Origin: JAVBMO01 sp031552355
Lineage (GTDB): Bacteria > Bacteroidota > Bacteroidia > Bacteroidales > P3
Direction: 5' to 3'
DNA length: 21,716 nt
Assembly (NCBI GenBank): GCA_031552355.1
Contig: JAVBMO010000158.1
Location: 1-21,716 of the forward strand
Below, one piece after another: positions 8,169 to 16,785 of this stretch. How positions within the stretch are numbered: position 1 is the first letter of the stretch; every line of letters starts with the position of its first letter. Below the pieces are notes generated by a model, which was given only the letters and a program-made list of their open reading frames with translations, was not told the origin of the DNA and did no database searches. The position numbers were made by a program, and so were the translations under genes.

Positions 8169-9677
8169 TCAGTGTGCGTGTCCTGCGTGAGCATCCAGTT
8201 CACCTGCTGCTTGGGCGAGTTTTACCAAGGTTGCGCCTTTGCTAACCACTCTTTCGCTTTCGGAAATACCGGATAATATTTCGGTATTGATTCCGTCTGT
8301 TACACCTTTTTCAATAAGACGTTTTTCGAAAAGTTCGGGAGTGAGTTGGACAAAAACAAAATAATTGCCCATTTCTTCAACAATAGCTGTTTTGGGAACT
8401 GTCAAAGCTTCTTGATTGGTTTGTGTTTTGATATACATTTCTACAAAGCTTCCGGGCAATAATCCCACGCTGTTTTTCACCCGAAACATAACGGGAATCA
8501 AAGGATTCTCTTCATCGGCAGATTTTCCGAAAGAAAGGATTTTTCCGTTCAATTCCTGCAGTGTATAGGTTTTGTCGGTGTTCATTACATGGATATTTGC
8601 CGAAACAATTCCCGGCAACATAGGCAAATATCTCGATTGCACTTCAGCTTTGATAAGCAATTCCTTGTTTTGAGACACCATAAGCACCGCTTTTCCGGCT
8701 TCTACATATTCGCCGTTTTGCACCAGCAGTTGGGTAATGAATCCACTCATAGGCGAAGTTATCGTTTGTTTTCCTGAAGCGAAATTTTTACGGAGATTGT
8801 TGTACACCGCTTCTGCATTGGAAAATTCGGTCTTGGCATTCAGCAGTTCGCTTTCTGAAACAATGCGGTCTTTGGCCAACTCTTTTTTACGTTCATACTC
8901 GATTTTGGCTTTGTTGTATTCGCTCTGTGCTTCGCTGTAACGCACACTCAGATTATTGTCGGCTGTGCCGCTGCCGTCTATCGAAAAAAGGCCTTGTCCG
9001 GCCGAAACAGCCCTCCCTTCCACAATGTTGTTATCCTGAAAACGGACAATGCCGCCCATCTTCGCCGTAACAATTTGGGCATCGCCCTGAGCCGGAAGAA
9101 TTTGCGCCGTAGTTTTTATCATTTGTCCAAACGGTTCCCGTTTCGCTTGAGCTGTCGCAAAATCGATTTTCCAACTTTGTTCTTTGGTAAAAACAATTCC
9201 GTTGTCGGCATCTATTTCTGCATCTGCCGCAGCATGTTGGGCTTCGTGCTCATCGGCAAAAACTTCAATGTTTTCAATAAAAACCGTTGAAGAACCTTCT
9301 GTGGTTGTAATTCGGAAAGAAAGATGCCCTTTCCCGGCCACAACAGGTTTCAAAGAAAATTGGTAAATTCCTTTTCGGACAGCTTTGTCCAAAGTTTGCC
9401 CAATACTGTCGGCGCCAACGACCAAACTTGCTGTAACTGTTCCTTGAGCCAATGGTTTAAAGTTTTCCAAAAGGGAAATATGTGTTAGAATTTCGCTTTC
9501 TTCGCCTACAGAAAAAGGTGTTGCTTCGGCAAAAATTTCATATTCTTCGCTATACGCCGTCAATACAAGTTTTTCGTCGTGATTGTGAGCGTCGTTTTCT
9601 TTTTCGGGATGCTGGTGAGTGCACGAAGCAAAACCTGCGAAAACCAGCATCAGAATTGAATATTTTACTATTTTCAT
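8169..9677 (-). CDS. RND efflux periplasmic adaptor lipoprotein (CusB/CzcB-like, membrane fusion protein)
   Basis: The adaptor joins the inner membrane pump to the outer membrane channel. An in-frame ATG exists at 9773, but it lies inside the upstream methyltransferase gene and adds 32 Lys/Asn-rich residues. The ATG at 9677 gives a proper lipoprotein signal (MKIVKYSILMLVFAGFASC, Cys19 lipidated) and 502 aa. A His-rich stretch follows (His21, 23, 31, 33), then an extra N-terminal beta domain of roughly residues 40-145. The adaptor core comes next: a first half-lipoyl segment (GGIVRFQDNNIVEGRAVSAGQ), a helical hairpin, a second half-lipoyl segment (SPMSGFITQLLVQNGEYVEAG) and a beta-barrel. The C-terminus DAHAGHAH is also His-rich. 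The His clusters suggest metal capture and support a metal substrate. It begins 19 bp after the methyltransferase stop, so the two are probably co-transcribed. Confidence 0.88.
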   Translation of the reverse strand: MKIVKYSILMLVFAGFASCTHQHPEKENDAHNHDEKLVLTAYSEEYEIFAEATPFSVGEESEILTHISLLENFKPLAQGTVTASLVVGADSIGQTLDKAVRKGIYQFSLKPVVAGKGHLSFRITTTEGSSTVFIENIEVFADEHEAQHAAADAEIDADNGIVFTKEQSWKIDFATAQAKREPFGQMIKTTAQILPAQGDAQIVTAKMGGIVRFQDNNIVEGRAVSAGQGLFSIDGSGTADNNLSVRYSEAQSEYNKAKIEYERKKELAKDRIVSESELLNAKTEFSNAEAVYNNLRKNFASGKQTITSPMSGFITQLLVQNGEYVEAGKAVLMVSQNKELLIKAEVQSRYLPMLPGIVSANIHVMNTDKTYTLQELNGKILSFGKSADEENPLIPVMFRVKNSVGLLPGSFVEMYIKTQTNQEALTVPKTAIVEEMGNYFVFVQLTPELFEKRLIEKGVTDGINTEILSGISESERVVSKGATLVKLAQAAGELDAHAGHAH

Positions 9678-9696
9678 TTGTTTGTTATTTATTGTT

Positions 9697-10317
9697 TTAT
9701 TCTTCTTTTTTGGCAATAATGCAAATTGATTTTTGGCGTTCAATTTCAAATACTTGTTCAATCTTGAACCCATTTTCCCGCGTTAGATTTTCGATTTCTT
9801 CAAGAGTGTATTTCGAAAATCCGTATTGGGTCATTGGCAATTTATCCAACCACTGTTTAGCATACAGGACATTTATAAAAATGCTGTTAGGCTTCAGTAC
9901 CCGTTTGATTTCGGCAAAACTTTTGGAAATATCTTGCCAAAAATAAACCGTATTTACAGTGCAAGCCTTGTCTATTGAAGAATTTTCGAATGGCAAAGCT
10001 TGAACATCTGCCAATAATAATTCTATTTTTTGCTGCTCGATGGCTTTTCGGTTTTTAGCTGATACCCAGTGCAGCATATCTTCGGAAATTTCTATTCCGT
10101 AGATTTTTTTGGGATTCTTTTTTCGTAAGCGGGAAATTAAATACCCATTTCCAAAACCAATATCCAAAAGGAAATCCGTTTTTTGAATGTCCATATTTTC
10201 CATAACCGCGTTGTACTGCTTTTGGTTCAAACGATTCATTATGAATGTAGAAAATTTTCCGCCTAAACCGGTTGGATTGCCAAATTGTGCAGCAATGTAT
10301 TTAAAAATGAATTGCAT
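9697..10317 (-). CDS. Class I SAM-dependent methyltransferase
   Basis: This 206-aa cytosolic enzyme has the Rossmann-type SAM-binding fold. Motif I is LLDIGFGNGYL at residues 50-60, the ribose-binding acidic residue is Glu76 in YGIEIS, and motif II/III is LLADVQALPF at 101-110, as in the UbiE/Methyltransf_11 group. The N-terminal segment with GNPTGLGGK precedes the fold and may close over the substrate. The substrate is unknown. Its place between a His-rich small protein and the efflux adaptor suggests it acts on a metal(loid), or on something produced under metal stress. It lacks the Cys set of a typical ArsM, so I do not call it arsenite methyltransferase. Confidence 0.82.
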   Translation of the reverse strand: MQFIFKYIAAQFGNPTGLGGKFSTFIMNRLNQKQYNAVMENMDIQKTDFLLDIGFGNGYLISRLRKKNPKKIYGIEISEDMLHWVSAKNRKAIEQQKIELLLADVQALPFENSSIDKACTVNTVYFWQDISKSFAEIKRVLKPNSIFINVLYAKQWLDKLPMTQYGFSKYTLEEIENLTRENGFKIEQVFEIERQKSICIIAKKEE

Positions 10318-10368
10318 TTATTTGCTTGCTAATAAAATTTAATGCATACAATGATGCAAAAACAACCA

Positions 10369-10389
10369 ATTGATAACCAATGTATCAAT
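10369..10389 (-). promoter_or_regulatory. Dyad between His-rich gene and methyltransferase (attenuator or operator)
   Basis: ATTGATA (10369-10375) and TATCAAT (10383-10389) form 7-bp arms around a 7-bp centre, 28 bp after the His-rich gene's stop. On the transcribed strand a T-rich run (TTGGTTGTTTTTG) follows. It could be a weak terminator or attenuator, or a binding site for a regulator outside this window. Confidence 0.35.
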
Positions 10390-10417
10390 GGGTATTAAAC
10401 TCAAATTTTTTGAAAAA

Positions 10418-10843
10418 TCAGCAAGCAGGCGGCGCCCTTAGCCCAAGCGAAGAGGCGATATAAGAATGGAGATAAGATACCAGATAAGGTTTTGGTGGAT
10501 GTGAAAATCCATCGGTATCAATATTTTCAGAAAGGGACAAATTCAGGAAAATTTTCGGCAGGCAAAGCGACAGTTGAATATGGCTACAATCTGAGCAAGC
10601 CGCTTTTTTATCTTTTTCAACACGAACAAAAATTTCTTTCACCAAGCAATTTTCTGTATTGCCTTCATGATGATGAGATTTTTCATGGTCATGAGACGAT
10701 GGGCACGATTCCTCTGCATTATCATGTTCCGGAGAAAGAAAACAAGCAACAACCGCATTGTGGTGATGATGGGGCACCACAATATGCGCCAATAAAATCA
10801 AATTGGCAAGACATAAAAATATTATTGTTACTGTTTTTTTCAT
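10418..10843 (-). CDS. His/Cys-rich small exported or membrane protein of efflux operons (DUF6769-like)
   Basis: The function is not established. From the ATG at 10843 the 141-aa protein has one hydrophobic N-terminal segment (residues 4-24), then a PHHHH cluster (His25-28), a second cluster HDHEKSHHHE (51-60), and cysteines at 34, 47, 66, 83 and 86, the last two as CSDC. This composition points to metal binding on the outer face of the inner membrane or in the periplasm. Small proteins starting like this, with a hydrophobic helix running into HHHH, are known to me beside RND metal pumps in Bacteroidota; the family name is from memory. It leads the efflux operon. In-frame ATGs at 10876 and 10849 also exist, but 10876 lies upstream of the -7 box at 10866-10873 and cannot be on that transcript. 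Confidence 0.68.
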   Translation of the reverse strand: MKKTVTIIFLCLANLILLAHIVVPHHHHNAVVACFLSPEHDNAEESCPSSHDHEKSHHHEGNTENCLVKEIFVRVEKDKKAACSDCSHIQLSLCLPKIFLNLSLSENIDTDGFSHPPKPYLVSYLHSYIASSLGLRAPPAC

Positions 10844-10865
10844 TTGCATTTCAACAACATAACGA

Positions 10866-10873
10866 CAAAGGTA
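10866..10873 (-). promoter_or_regulatory. Bacteroidota -7 promoter box for the metal efflux operon
   Basis: On the reverse strand this reads TACCTTTG, identical to the boxes before purM and secA. Transcription should start around 10858-10861, leaving a leader of only about 15-18 nt before the ATG at 10843. No clear -33 TTG is seen, which would fit an activator-dependent promoter. Confidence 0.6.
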
Positions 10874-11176
10874 CAAAAAAATTGAAAATAGGTATTATTT
10901 TTTGAGAAACTTGGTTTAAAAACGCTCTCAGATGTATTTGAATTTGGAAGGAGACTCCTTTCCTTCGTAGAAAGAAATGATAAGATAATTCAAAATTTAA
11001 CCGCTTAAATACAGAAAATGAGATATTTAAAGAGTTTTTATATGGGGTTTAATGAAAAGTGAATTTGAGGTTCTTTTAATTTAATTGATTTTAATATTCT
11101 GAGATAATGACTTAAATTGAAGATAATTTTGTATTTTCGTAAATTCGTATTTTATTCACATTAAAATTATAATACC
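10874..11176. other. Divergent intergenic region between efflux operon and CoA synthetase gene
   Basis: About 300 bp of AT-rich DNA without a credible gene. It holds the upstream side of the efflux-operon promoter, a short palindrome (AAGGAG at 10948-10953 and CTCCTT at 10955-10960) and a weak -7-like TATTTTCG at 11132-11139 that may serve the CoA synthetase gene. No longer structure is visible. Confidence 0.5.
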
Positions 11177-13237
11177 ATGGTAACCAAAGAACTTATAAAC
11201 CCCAAAAGCATCGTTGTTGTTGGTGCTTCGAACGATATTCAAAAACCCGGCGGTAAAATCCTGAAAAATATTATTGATGGAAAATTCAAAGGAGATTTAT
11301 ATGTCGTAAATCCCAAAGAACCCGAAATTCAAGGCATTAAATGTTTTCAAAATGTAAACGATTTGCCTCAGGTCGATTTGGCTGTCATTGCCATTGCGGC
11401 TAAGTTTTGCGTAGAAACCGTTGAAGTTCTTACCAAACAAAAAAATACCAAAGCCTTTATCATTATTTCTGCCGGATTTAGCGAAGAAAGCCATGAAGGC
11501 CAATTGATCGAAGACCAAGTTGTGAAATTGATCAACGACGCCAATGCTTGTTTGATTGGGCCTAACTGTACCGGTATTTTAACCCCTAACCATCAAAGTA
11601 TTTTTACTTTGCCAATTCCTGCTTTGGATCCGCAAGGTTGTGATTTTATTACCGGTTCGGGTGCAACAGGCTGTTTTATCATGGACTCAGGAATCCAAAC
11701 CGGATTACGTTTTGCCAATGTGTTTACCGTAGGTAATTCGGCACAAATGGGTGTGGAAGAAATTTTGGAATATTTGGATGAAAACTTCGACCCCAAGACC
11801 AGCTCTAAAATAAAGTTGATGTATGTAGAAAACATTGACAATCCCAAGAAATTGTTGAAACACGCCTCTTCGTTGGTAGCCAAAGGATGCAGAATTGCCG
11901 CTATTAAATCCGGCGATTCCGAAGCAGGAAGCCGTGCCGCTTCTTCGCACACAGGTGCATTGGCCACTTCCGATGTGGCTGTAGATGCTTTGTTCCGCAA
12001 AGCAGGAATTGTACGTTGCTATGGCCGTCAGGATTTGGCAACAGTGGCTTCTATCTTTTCTTTACCTGAATTGAAAGGCAAACGCATTGCCATTATTACC
12101 CACGCCGGTGGCCCTGCCGTTATGTTGACCGACGCCCTTTCAAAAGGCGGATTGGAAATCCCTCATATCGAAGGCGAAAAAGCACAAGAATTGTTGAAAG
12201 AACATTTGTTTGCAGGTTCATCTGTAGCCAATCCCATCGACTTTTTGGCAACCGGAACAGCTCAACAGTTAGGCACTATTATTGATTACTGCGACAAATA
12301 TTTCGATGAAATTGATGCCATGGCCGTTGTTTTCGGTACCCCGGGATTGTTCCCCTTGTACGATGTGTACAATGTTTTGAATGAAAAAATGAAAACATCG
12401 AAAAAGCCGATTTACCCTATTTTGCCGTCACGTTTGGTAGCTGCCGACGAAGTAGCCGATTTCCAAAGCAAAGGCAATGTAAGCTTCCCCGATGAAGTGG
12501 TTTTCGGTTCGGCATTAAGCAGAATCTATAAAACACCAAAACCTTCGGTAAATCCAAGCGATGTTCCACAGATAGATACAGCAAAAATCCGCGCCACCAT
12601 TGCCAAATGTGAAGATGGCTACATTAGCCCCGAATTGGTTGGCGAATTGTTAGATGCTGCCGGAATTTGCCGTGCACAGGAAATTGTAGTCGATAAAGTA
12701 GAGGATGCTGTGAATTTCTTCCGCAAAAACGACTTCCCGTTGGTAATGAAAGTGGTTGGCCCTGTTCACAAATCCGATGTTGGCGGTGTGGTTTTGAATG
12801 TAAAAGACGAAGAAACCGTAAGACGCGAGTTCGACCGTTTGATGAAAATCAAAGAAACCTATGCTGTTCAGCTTTGCCAAATGTGTTCCGGTACCGAGGT
12901 GTTTATTGGCGCCATGCGCGAAGATAAATTCGGACATCAGGTATTGTGCGGTTTAGGCGGTATTTTTATCGAAGTGTTGAAAGATGTTCAATCGGCCTTG
13001 GCGCCAATTGGGAAATCCGAAGCAGCCGACATGATTAAAAACTTGAAAAGCTACGGTATTATCAAAGGCGTTCGTGGACAAGAGCCTGTAAACGAAGAAA
13101 TTTATGCAGAACAAATTGCACGCGTATCTGCTTTGGTACAAGCCGCCCCTGAAATCGCCGAAATGGACTTGAATCCGTTGTTGGGTTCTGCCAAAATGGT
13201 GGTGGCTGTTGATGCCCGTATCAGAATAGAAAAATAA
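11177..13237 (+). CDS. ADP-forming acetyl/acyl-CoA synthetase, fused alpha and beta subunits
   Basis: The enzyme interconverts acyl-CoA, ADP and phosphate with acid, CoA and ATP. In fermenters it conserves energy as ATP while releasing acetate or branched-chain or aryl acids from amino acid breakdown. The 686-aa protein is a single-chain fusion. The CoA-binding Rossmann domain begins PKSIVVVGASNDIQKPGG, two succinyl-CoA-ligase-like domains follow with the phospho-accepting His258 in SSHTGALA, and the C-terminal ATP-grasp domain starts near residue 475 with the second conserved His531 in HKSDVGGV. Both phosphorelay histidines are present, so it should be active. It appears monocistronic: upstream is a divergent promoter region and downstream a strong terminator at 13258-13290. 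The preferred acyl substrate cannot be told from sequence. Confidence 0.9.
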   Translation: MVTKELINPKSIVVVGASNDIQKPGGKILKNIIDGKFKGDLYVVNPKEPEIQGIKCFQNVNDLPQVDLAVIAIAAKFCVETVEVLTKQKNTKAFIIISAGFSEESHEGQLIEDQVVKLINDANACLIGPNCTGILTPNHQSIFTLPIPALDPQGCDFITGSGATGCFIMDSGIQTGLRFANVFTVGNSAQMGVEEILEYLDENFDPKTSSKIKLMYVENIDNPKKLLKHASSLVAKGCRIAAIKSGDSEAGSRAASSHTGALATSDVAVDALFRKAGIVRCYGRQDLATVASIFSLPELKGKRIAIITHAGGPAVMLTDALSKGGLEIPHIEGEKAQELLKEHLFAGSSVANPIDFLATGTAQQLGTIIDYCDKYFDEIDAMAVVFGTPGLFPLYDVYNVLNEKMKTSKKPIYPILPSRLVAADEVADFQSKGNVSFPDEVVFGSALSRIYKTPKPSVNPSDVPQIDTAKIRATIAKCEDGYISPELVGELLDAAGICRAQEIVVDKVEDAVNFFRKNDFPLVMKVVGPVHKSDVGGVVLNVKDEETVRREFDRLMKIKETYAVQLCQMCSGTEVFIGAMREDKFGHQVLCGLGGIFIEVLKDVQSALAPIGKSEAADMIKNLKSYGIIKGVRGQEPVNEEIYAEQIARVSALVQAAPEIAEMDLNPLLGSAKMVVAVDARIRIEK

Positions 13238-13257
13238 GAATTTTACAAAAAAATAAG

Positions 13258-13290
13258 AAAAGGGAGTGCCTAAAAAGCATTCCCTTTTTT
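13258..13290 (+). terminator. Rho-independent terminator of the CoA synthetase gene
   Basis: AAAAGGGAGTGC (13258-13269) pairs with GCATTCCCTTTT (13277-13288), giving 12 bp with one G-U pair and a 7-nt loop, followed by more T. It begins 20 bp after the stop codon. Confidence 0.9.
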
Positions 13291-13323
13291 ATTTCTTAAT
13301 CCATATTTTTGGAAGAAAAACAG

Positions 13324-13331
13324 TACCTTTG
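13324..13331 (+). promoter_or_regulatory. Bacteroidota -7 promoter box for secA
   Basis: TACCTTTG lies 68 bp upstream of the secA ATG and just downstream of the preceding terminator, so secA has its own promoter and a leader of about 60 nt. Confidence 0.6.
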
Positions 13332-13399
13332 CAAGTTATTGGTTTTTTTGCTGAAAATATAGCAAAGCCAAAGGAAACAGTTATTTAATACAAAACTAT

Positions 13400-16300
13400 A
13401 TGAAATTTTTATCTGCCCTTTTTGGGAACAAGTCTCAACGAGATTTAAAAGAAATTAATCCCTTTGTAGAAGCATCTCTTCAAATTTATCCTTCTATTGA
13501 AAAACTTTCCAACGATGAATTACGTGCTAAAACCATCGAATTCAAAGAAACTATTCAAAGTCGTGTGGCCTCTCAGGAAAATGAAATCAAGGATTTGAAA
13601 CATCAGATGGAAACCAACTACGATATGGATGTCATGGAAAAAGAACAATTCTATGAACGTATCGACAAGTTGGAGAAAGAAATTTATGAAGAAACACAAA
13701 CGGTTTTAAATGAAATACTCCCCGAAGCTTTTGCCGTGGTGAAGGAAACTGCACGCCGGTTTGCCGAAAACGAAGAAGTGAAAGTTACCGCTACGGATTT
13801 TGACAGAGATTTGGCCGCTACACGCGACAGCGTGAATGTTCGTGGGGAATATGCTTTTTATTCTAATACATGGAGCGCCGGTGGCAACATGATTACATGG
13901 GACATGATTCATTACGATGTTCAGTTGATAGGCGGTACGGTTTTGCATCAGGGAAAAATTGCCGAAATGGCAACCGGGGAAGGTAAAACCTTGGTGGCTA
14001 CATTGCCTGTGTATCTGAATGCCCTTCCGGGAAAAGGGGTGCACGTGGTTACGGTCAATGATTATTTGGCAAAACGTGACTCTGAATGGATGGGAATGAT
14101 TTTCGAATTTCATGGTTTGAAAGTGGATTGTATCGACAAACACGAACCTAATTCACATGACCGTCGCAATGCCTACCTTGCCGACATTACTTATGGTACC
14201 AACAATGAGTTTGGTTTCGACTATTTGCGTGATAATATGGCGCGGAATCCCGATGAGTTGGTCCAACGCCAGCATAATTACGCCATTGTGGATGAGGTGG
14301 ACTCGGTTTTGATTGACGATGCCCGTACACCTTTGATTATTTCGGGCCCCACGCCCAAAGGCGATGACCAAGAGTTTAAAAACTTCAAGCCTGTTATTGA
14401 AAAAATCTATAACGCCCAACGGAATTTGGTCACCCAAATTTTGGCCGATGCCAAGAAATTGTTTACAACCGGCGAAAACGACAAAAAAGCAGGCGAATTG
14501 CTTTTCCGCGCTTACAGAGGTTTGCCTAAAAATAAAGCCCTTATCAAGTTTTTGAGTGAGCCCGGCATGAAAGCCGCTTTGTTGAAGACGGAAAACTTCT
14601 ACATGCAGGAACAAAATAAGAACATGCACATTATTGACGATGAGCTTTATTTTGTGATTGACGAAAAACAACATTCTTCAGATTTGACCGAAAAGGGGAT
14701 TGAATACCTTTCGAGCTTAGGAGAAGATACTTCATTGTATATTTTGCCTGATGTGGGTTCCGAAATTGCCGAGCTTGAAAAACAGAGCTTGCTTCCACAA
14801 GAAAAAGCGGCAAAGAAAGATGAGATATTAATTCGTTTTGCCGCGCAATCGGACAGGGTGCACACCATCAACCAATTGTTGAAAGCTTATACACTTTTTG
14901 AAAAAGATATTGAATATGTGATCATGGACAATAAAGTGAAAATTGTGGATGAGCAAACCGGCCGGATTATGGAAGGTCGCCGTTATTCCGATGGGCTTCA
15001 CCAAGCCATTGAAGCCAAGGAAAACGTGAATGTGGAAGCTGCAACGCAAACCTATGCCACCATTACACTTCAGAACTATTTCCGGATGTACAAGAAATTG
15101 GCCGGTATGACCGGTACTGCCGAAACCGAAGCCGGGGAGTTTTGGAATATCTATAAACTGGATGTTGTGGTGATTCCGACAAACCGTCCGGTGGTTAGGA
15201 AAGACAACGAAGACGTGGTTTACAAAACCAAGCGCGAAAAATATGCTGCCGTTATTGAAGAAGTACAAAGGCTAGTCGATGCAGACCGTCCGGTATTGGT
15301 AGGGACTACCTCTGTGGAAACTTCGGAATTGCTGAGCAAGATGTTGAAAATGCGCAATATCAAACATAATGTTTTGAATGCGAAACTTCATAAGAAAGAA
15401 GCCGATATTGTTGCCGAAGCCGGTATTGCCAAAACCGTAACCATAGCCACCAACATGGCGGGACGGGGAACGGACATCAAGTTGAAGGACGGTGTGAAAG
15501 ATGCCGGTGGTTTGTCCATTATTGGTACCGAACGCCACGATTCGCGCCGTGTGGACCGCCAGTTGCGCGGGCGTTCAGGCCGTCAGGGAGATCCGGGAAG
15601 TTCATTGTTCTTTGTTTCTTTGGAAGATGATTTGATGCGCCTTTTCGGATCGGAAAGAATTTCGAGGGTGATGGATCGCTTCGGACACAAGGAAGGAGAT
15701 ATGATTCAGCATTCTATGATTACCAAATCCATTGAAAGGGCTCAACGCAAGGTGGAAGAAAACAACTTTGGGATTCGTAAACGTTTGCTCGAATACGACG
15801 ACGTGATGAACAACCAACGGAATGTAATTTATACCAAACGCCGCAATGCTTTGTATGGCGACCGTTTGTCTATAGACATTTCGAATATGTTCTACGATGC
15901 TTGTGAGAATATTTACGATACGTACCATAGCGGACGCGATTTTGAAGGTTTTTCAATGGAAGTCCTGAAAGTTTTCGGAATGGAATTGGCTATTGAGGAA
16001 AAAGCCTTTTATAATGACTCGAAAAACAGGTTTGTAGAGGATCTTTTTGAGCGTGTTTTCACCGAATACCATGAACGGATGGAACGTTTGGCGGCAATGG
16101 CTTATCCTTTCGTGAAGGATATTTTTGAAAACCAACAAGCCCGCTATGAAAATGTGGCATTCCCTGTCAGCGACGGAAACAAGATTTTGAATGTGGTAAC
16201 TCCTTTGCGGAAGTCGTATGAAACCCACGGAAAAGAAATTTGTTTGTCGGTGGAAAAGGGCATTACCCTTGCCATTATCGACGACCAATGGAAAGAGCAT

Positions 16301-16684
16301 TTACGTGAGTTGGACGACTTGAAACAATCGGTTCAAAATGCTTCTTACGAACAAAAAGACCCCTTGTTGATTTATAAATTCGAGTCTTTTGGTTTGTTTG
16401 AAAAAATGTTGAACAATATCAACCGCGAAATCACTTCATTCCTGTGTCGCGCTTCGTTGCCCATGCGCGAAAACACAGTTTTGAATGAAGCTCGCCTGCC
16501 GGAAAATGATACCCGGAAATTGAAAACCGGACGCAGTGAGGACCAAGTTATGCAACAACGCACATCCGAACCTCAAAAAACACAGCCGGTAAAAGTAGAA
16601 AAAAGGGTGGGGCGTAATGATCCCTGTCCTTGCGGAAGTGGAAAGAAATACAAAAACTGCCACGGGCAAATGGAAGAAGTATAA
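13400..16684 (+). CDS. secA: Preprotein translocase ATPase SecA
   Basis: SecA is the ATP-driven motor that pushes unfolded preproteins through SecYEG at the inner membrane. The 1094-aa protein starts MKFLSALFGNKSQRDLKE and holds the helicase-like motor: Walker A GEGKT at residues 193-197, Walker B DEVD at 298-301 followed by SVLIDDARTPLIISG, and the second nucleotide-binding domain motif TNMAGRGTD at 684-692. The C-terminal zinc-binding tail has Cys1076, Cys1078, Cys1087 and His1088 in CPCGSGKKYKNCHG, which binds SecB and phospholipid in other bacteria. It is about 190 residues longer than E. coli SecA (901 aa). The extra sequence lies in an early charged insert (residues 50-80) and after residue 320, as is usual in Bacteroidota. 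It is flanked by its own promoter box and terminator. Confidence 0.98.
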   Translation: MKFLSALFGNKSQRDLKEINPFVEASLQIYPSIEKLSNDELRAKTIEFKETIQSRVASQENEIKDLKHQMETNYDMDVMEKEQFYERIDKLEKEIYEETQTVLNEILPEAFAVVKETARRFAENEEVKVTATDFDRDLAATRDSVNVRGEYAFYSNTWSAGGNMITWDMIHYDVQLIGGTVLHQGKIAEMATGEGKTLVATLPVYLNALPGKGVHVVTVNDYLAKRDSEWMGMIFEFHGLKVDCIDKHEPNSHDRRNAYLADITYGTNNEFGFDYLRDNMARNPDELVQRQHNYAIVDEVDSVLIDDARTPLIISGPTPKGDDQEFKNFKPVIEKIYNAQRNLVTQILADAKKLFTTGENDKKAGELLFRAYRGLPKNKALIKFLSEPGMKAALLKTENFYMQEQNKNMHIIDDELYFVIDEKQHSSDLTEKGIEYLSSLGEDTSLYILPDVGSEIAELEKQSLLPQEKAAKKDEILIRFAAQSDRVHTINQLLKAYTLFEKDIEYVIMDNKVKIVDEQTGRIMEGRRYSDGLHQAIEAKENVNVEAATQTYATITLQNYFRMYKKLAGMTGTAETEAGEFWNIYKLDVVVIPTNRPVVRKDNEDVVYKTKREKYAAVIEEVQRLVDADRPVLVGTTSVETSELLSKMLKMRNIKHNVLNAKLHKKEADIVAEAGIAKTVTIATNMAGRGTDIKLKDGVKDAGGLSIIGTERHDSRRVDRQLRGRSGRQGDPGSSLFFVSLEDDLMRLFGSERISRVMDRFGHKEGDMIQHSMITKSIERAQRKVEENNFGIRKRLLEYDDVMNNQRNVIYTKRRNALYGDRLSIDISNMFYDACENIYDTYHSGRDFEGFSMEVLKVFGMELAIEEKAFYNDSKNRFVEDLFERVFTEYHERMERLAAMAYPFVKDIFENQQARYENVAFPVSDGNKILNVVTPLRKSYETHGKEICLSVEKGITLAIIDDQWKEHLRELDDLKQSVQNASYEQKDPLLIYKFESFGLFEKMLNNINREITSFLCRASLPMRENTVLNEARLPENDTRKLKTGRSEDQVMQQRTSEPQKTQPVKVEKRVGRNDPCPCGSGKKYKNCHGQMEEV

Positions 16685-16715
16685 AGTCTAAAATAAAAAA
16701 TAGAATAGATACAGG

Positions 16716-16746
16716 AAACACAAAGGGCGCAGGTTCTTTGTGTTTT
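16716..16746 (+). terminator. Rho-independent terminator of secA
   Basis: AAACACAAAG (16716-16725) pairs with CTTTGTGTTT (16736-16745) around a 10-nt loop, followed by TTC. It lies 31 bp after the secA stop and separates secA from ftcD. Confidence 0.75.
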
Positions 16747-16785
16747 CAATATCCTTAAATACGAACTTATTCAAAAGAAAAAATT

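Noticed and set aside
9678..9773. Longer start for the RND adaptor
   Set aside because: It overlaps the methyltransferase gene and would bury the lipoprotein signal behind 32 Lys/Asn-rich residues.
9697..10317. Arsenite methyltransferase (ArsM)
   Set aside because: The protein is short and lacks the conserved cysteine set of ArsM; only the general SAM methyltransferase fold is supported.
10492..10905. 137-aa forward frame across the His-rich gene and its promoter
   Set aside because: The reverse frame has a hydrophobic N-terminal segment, His clusters and a well-placed -7 box. The forward frame is only its complement.
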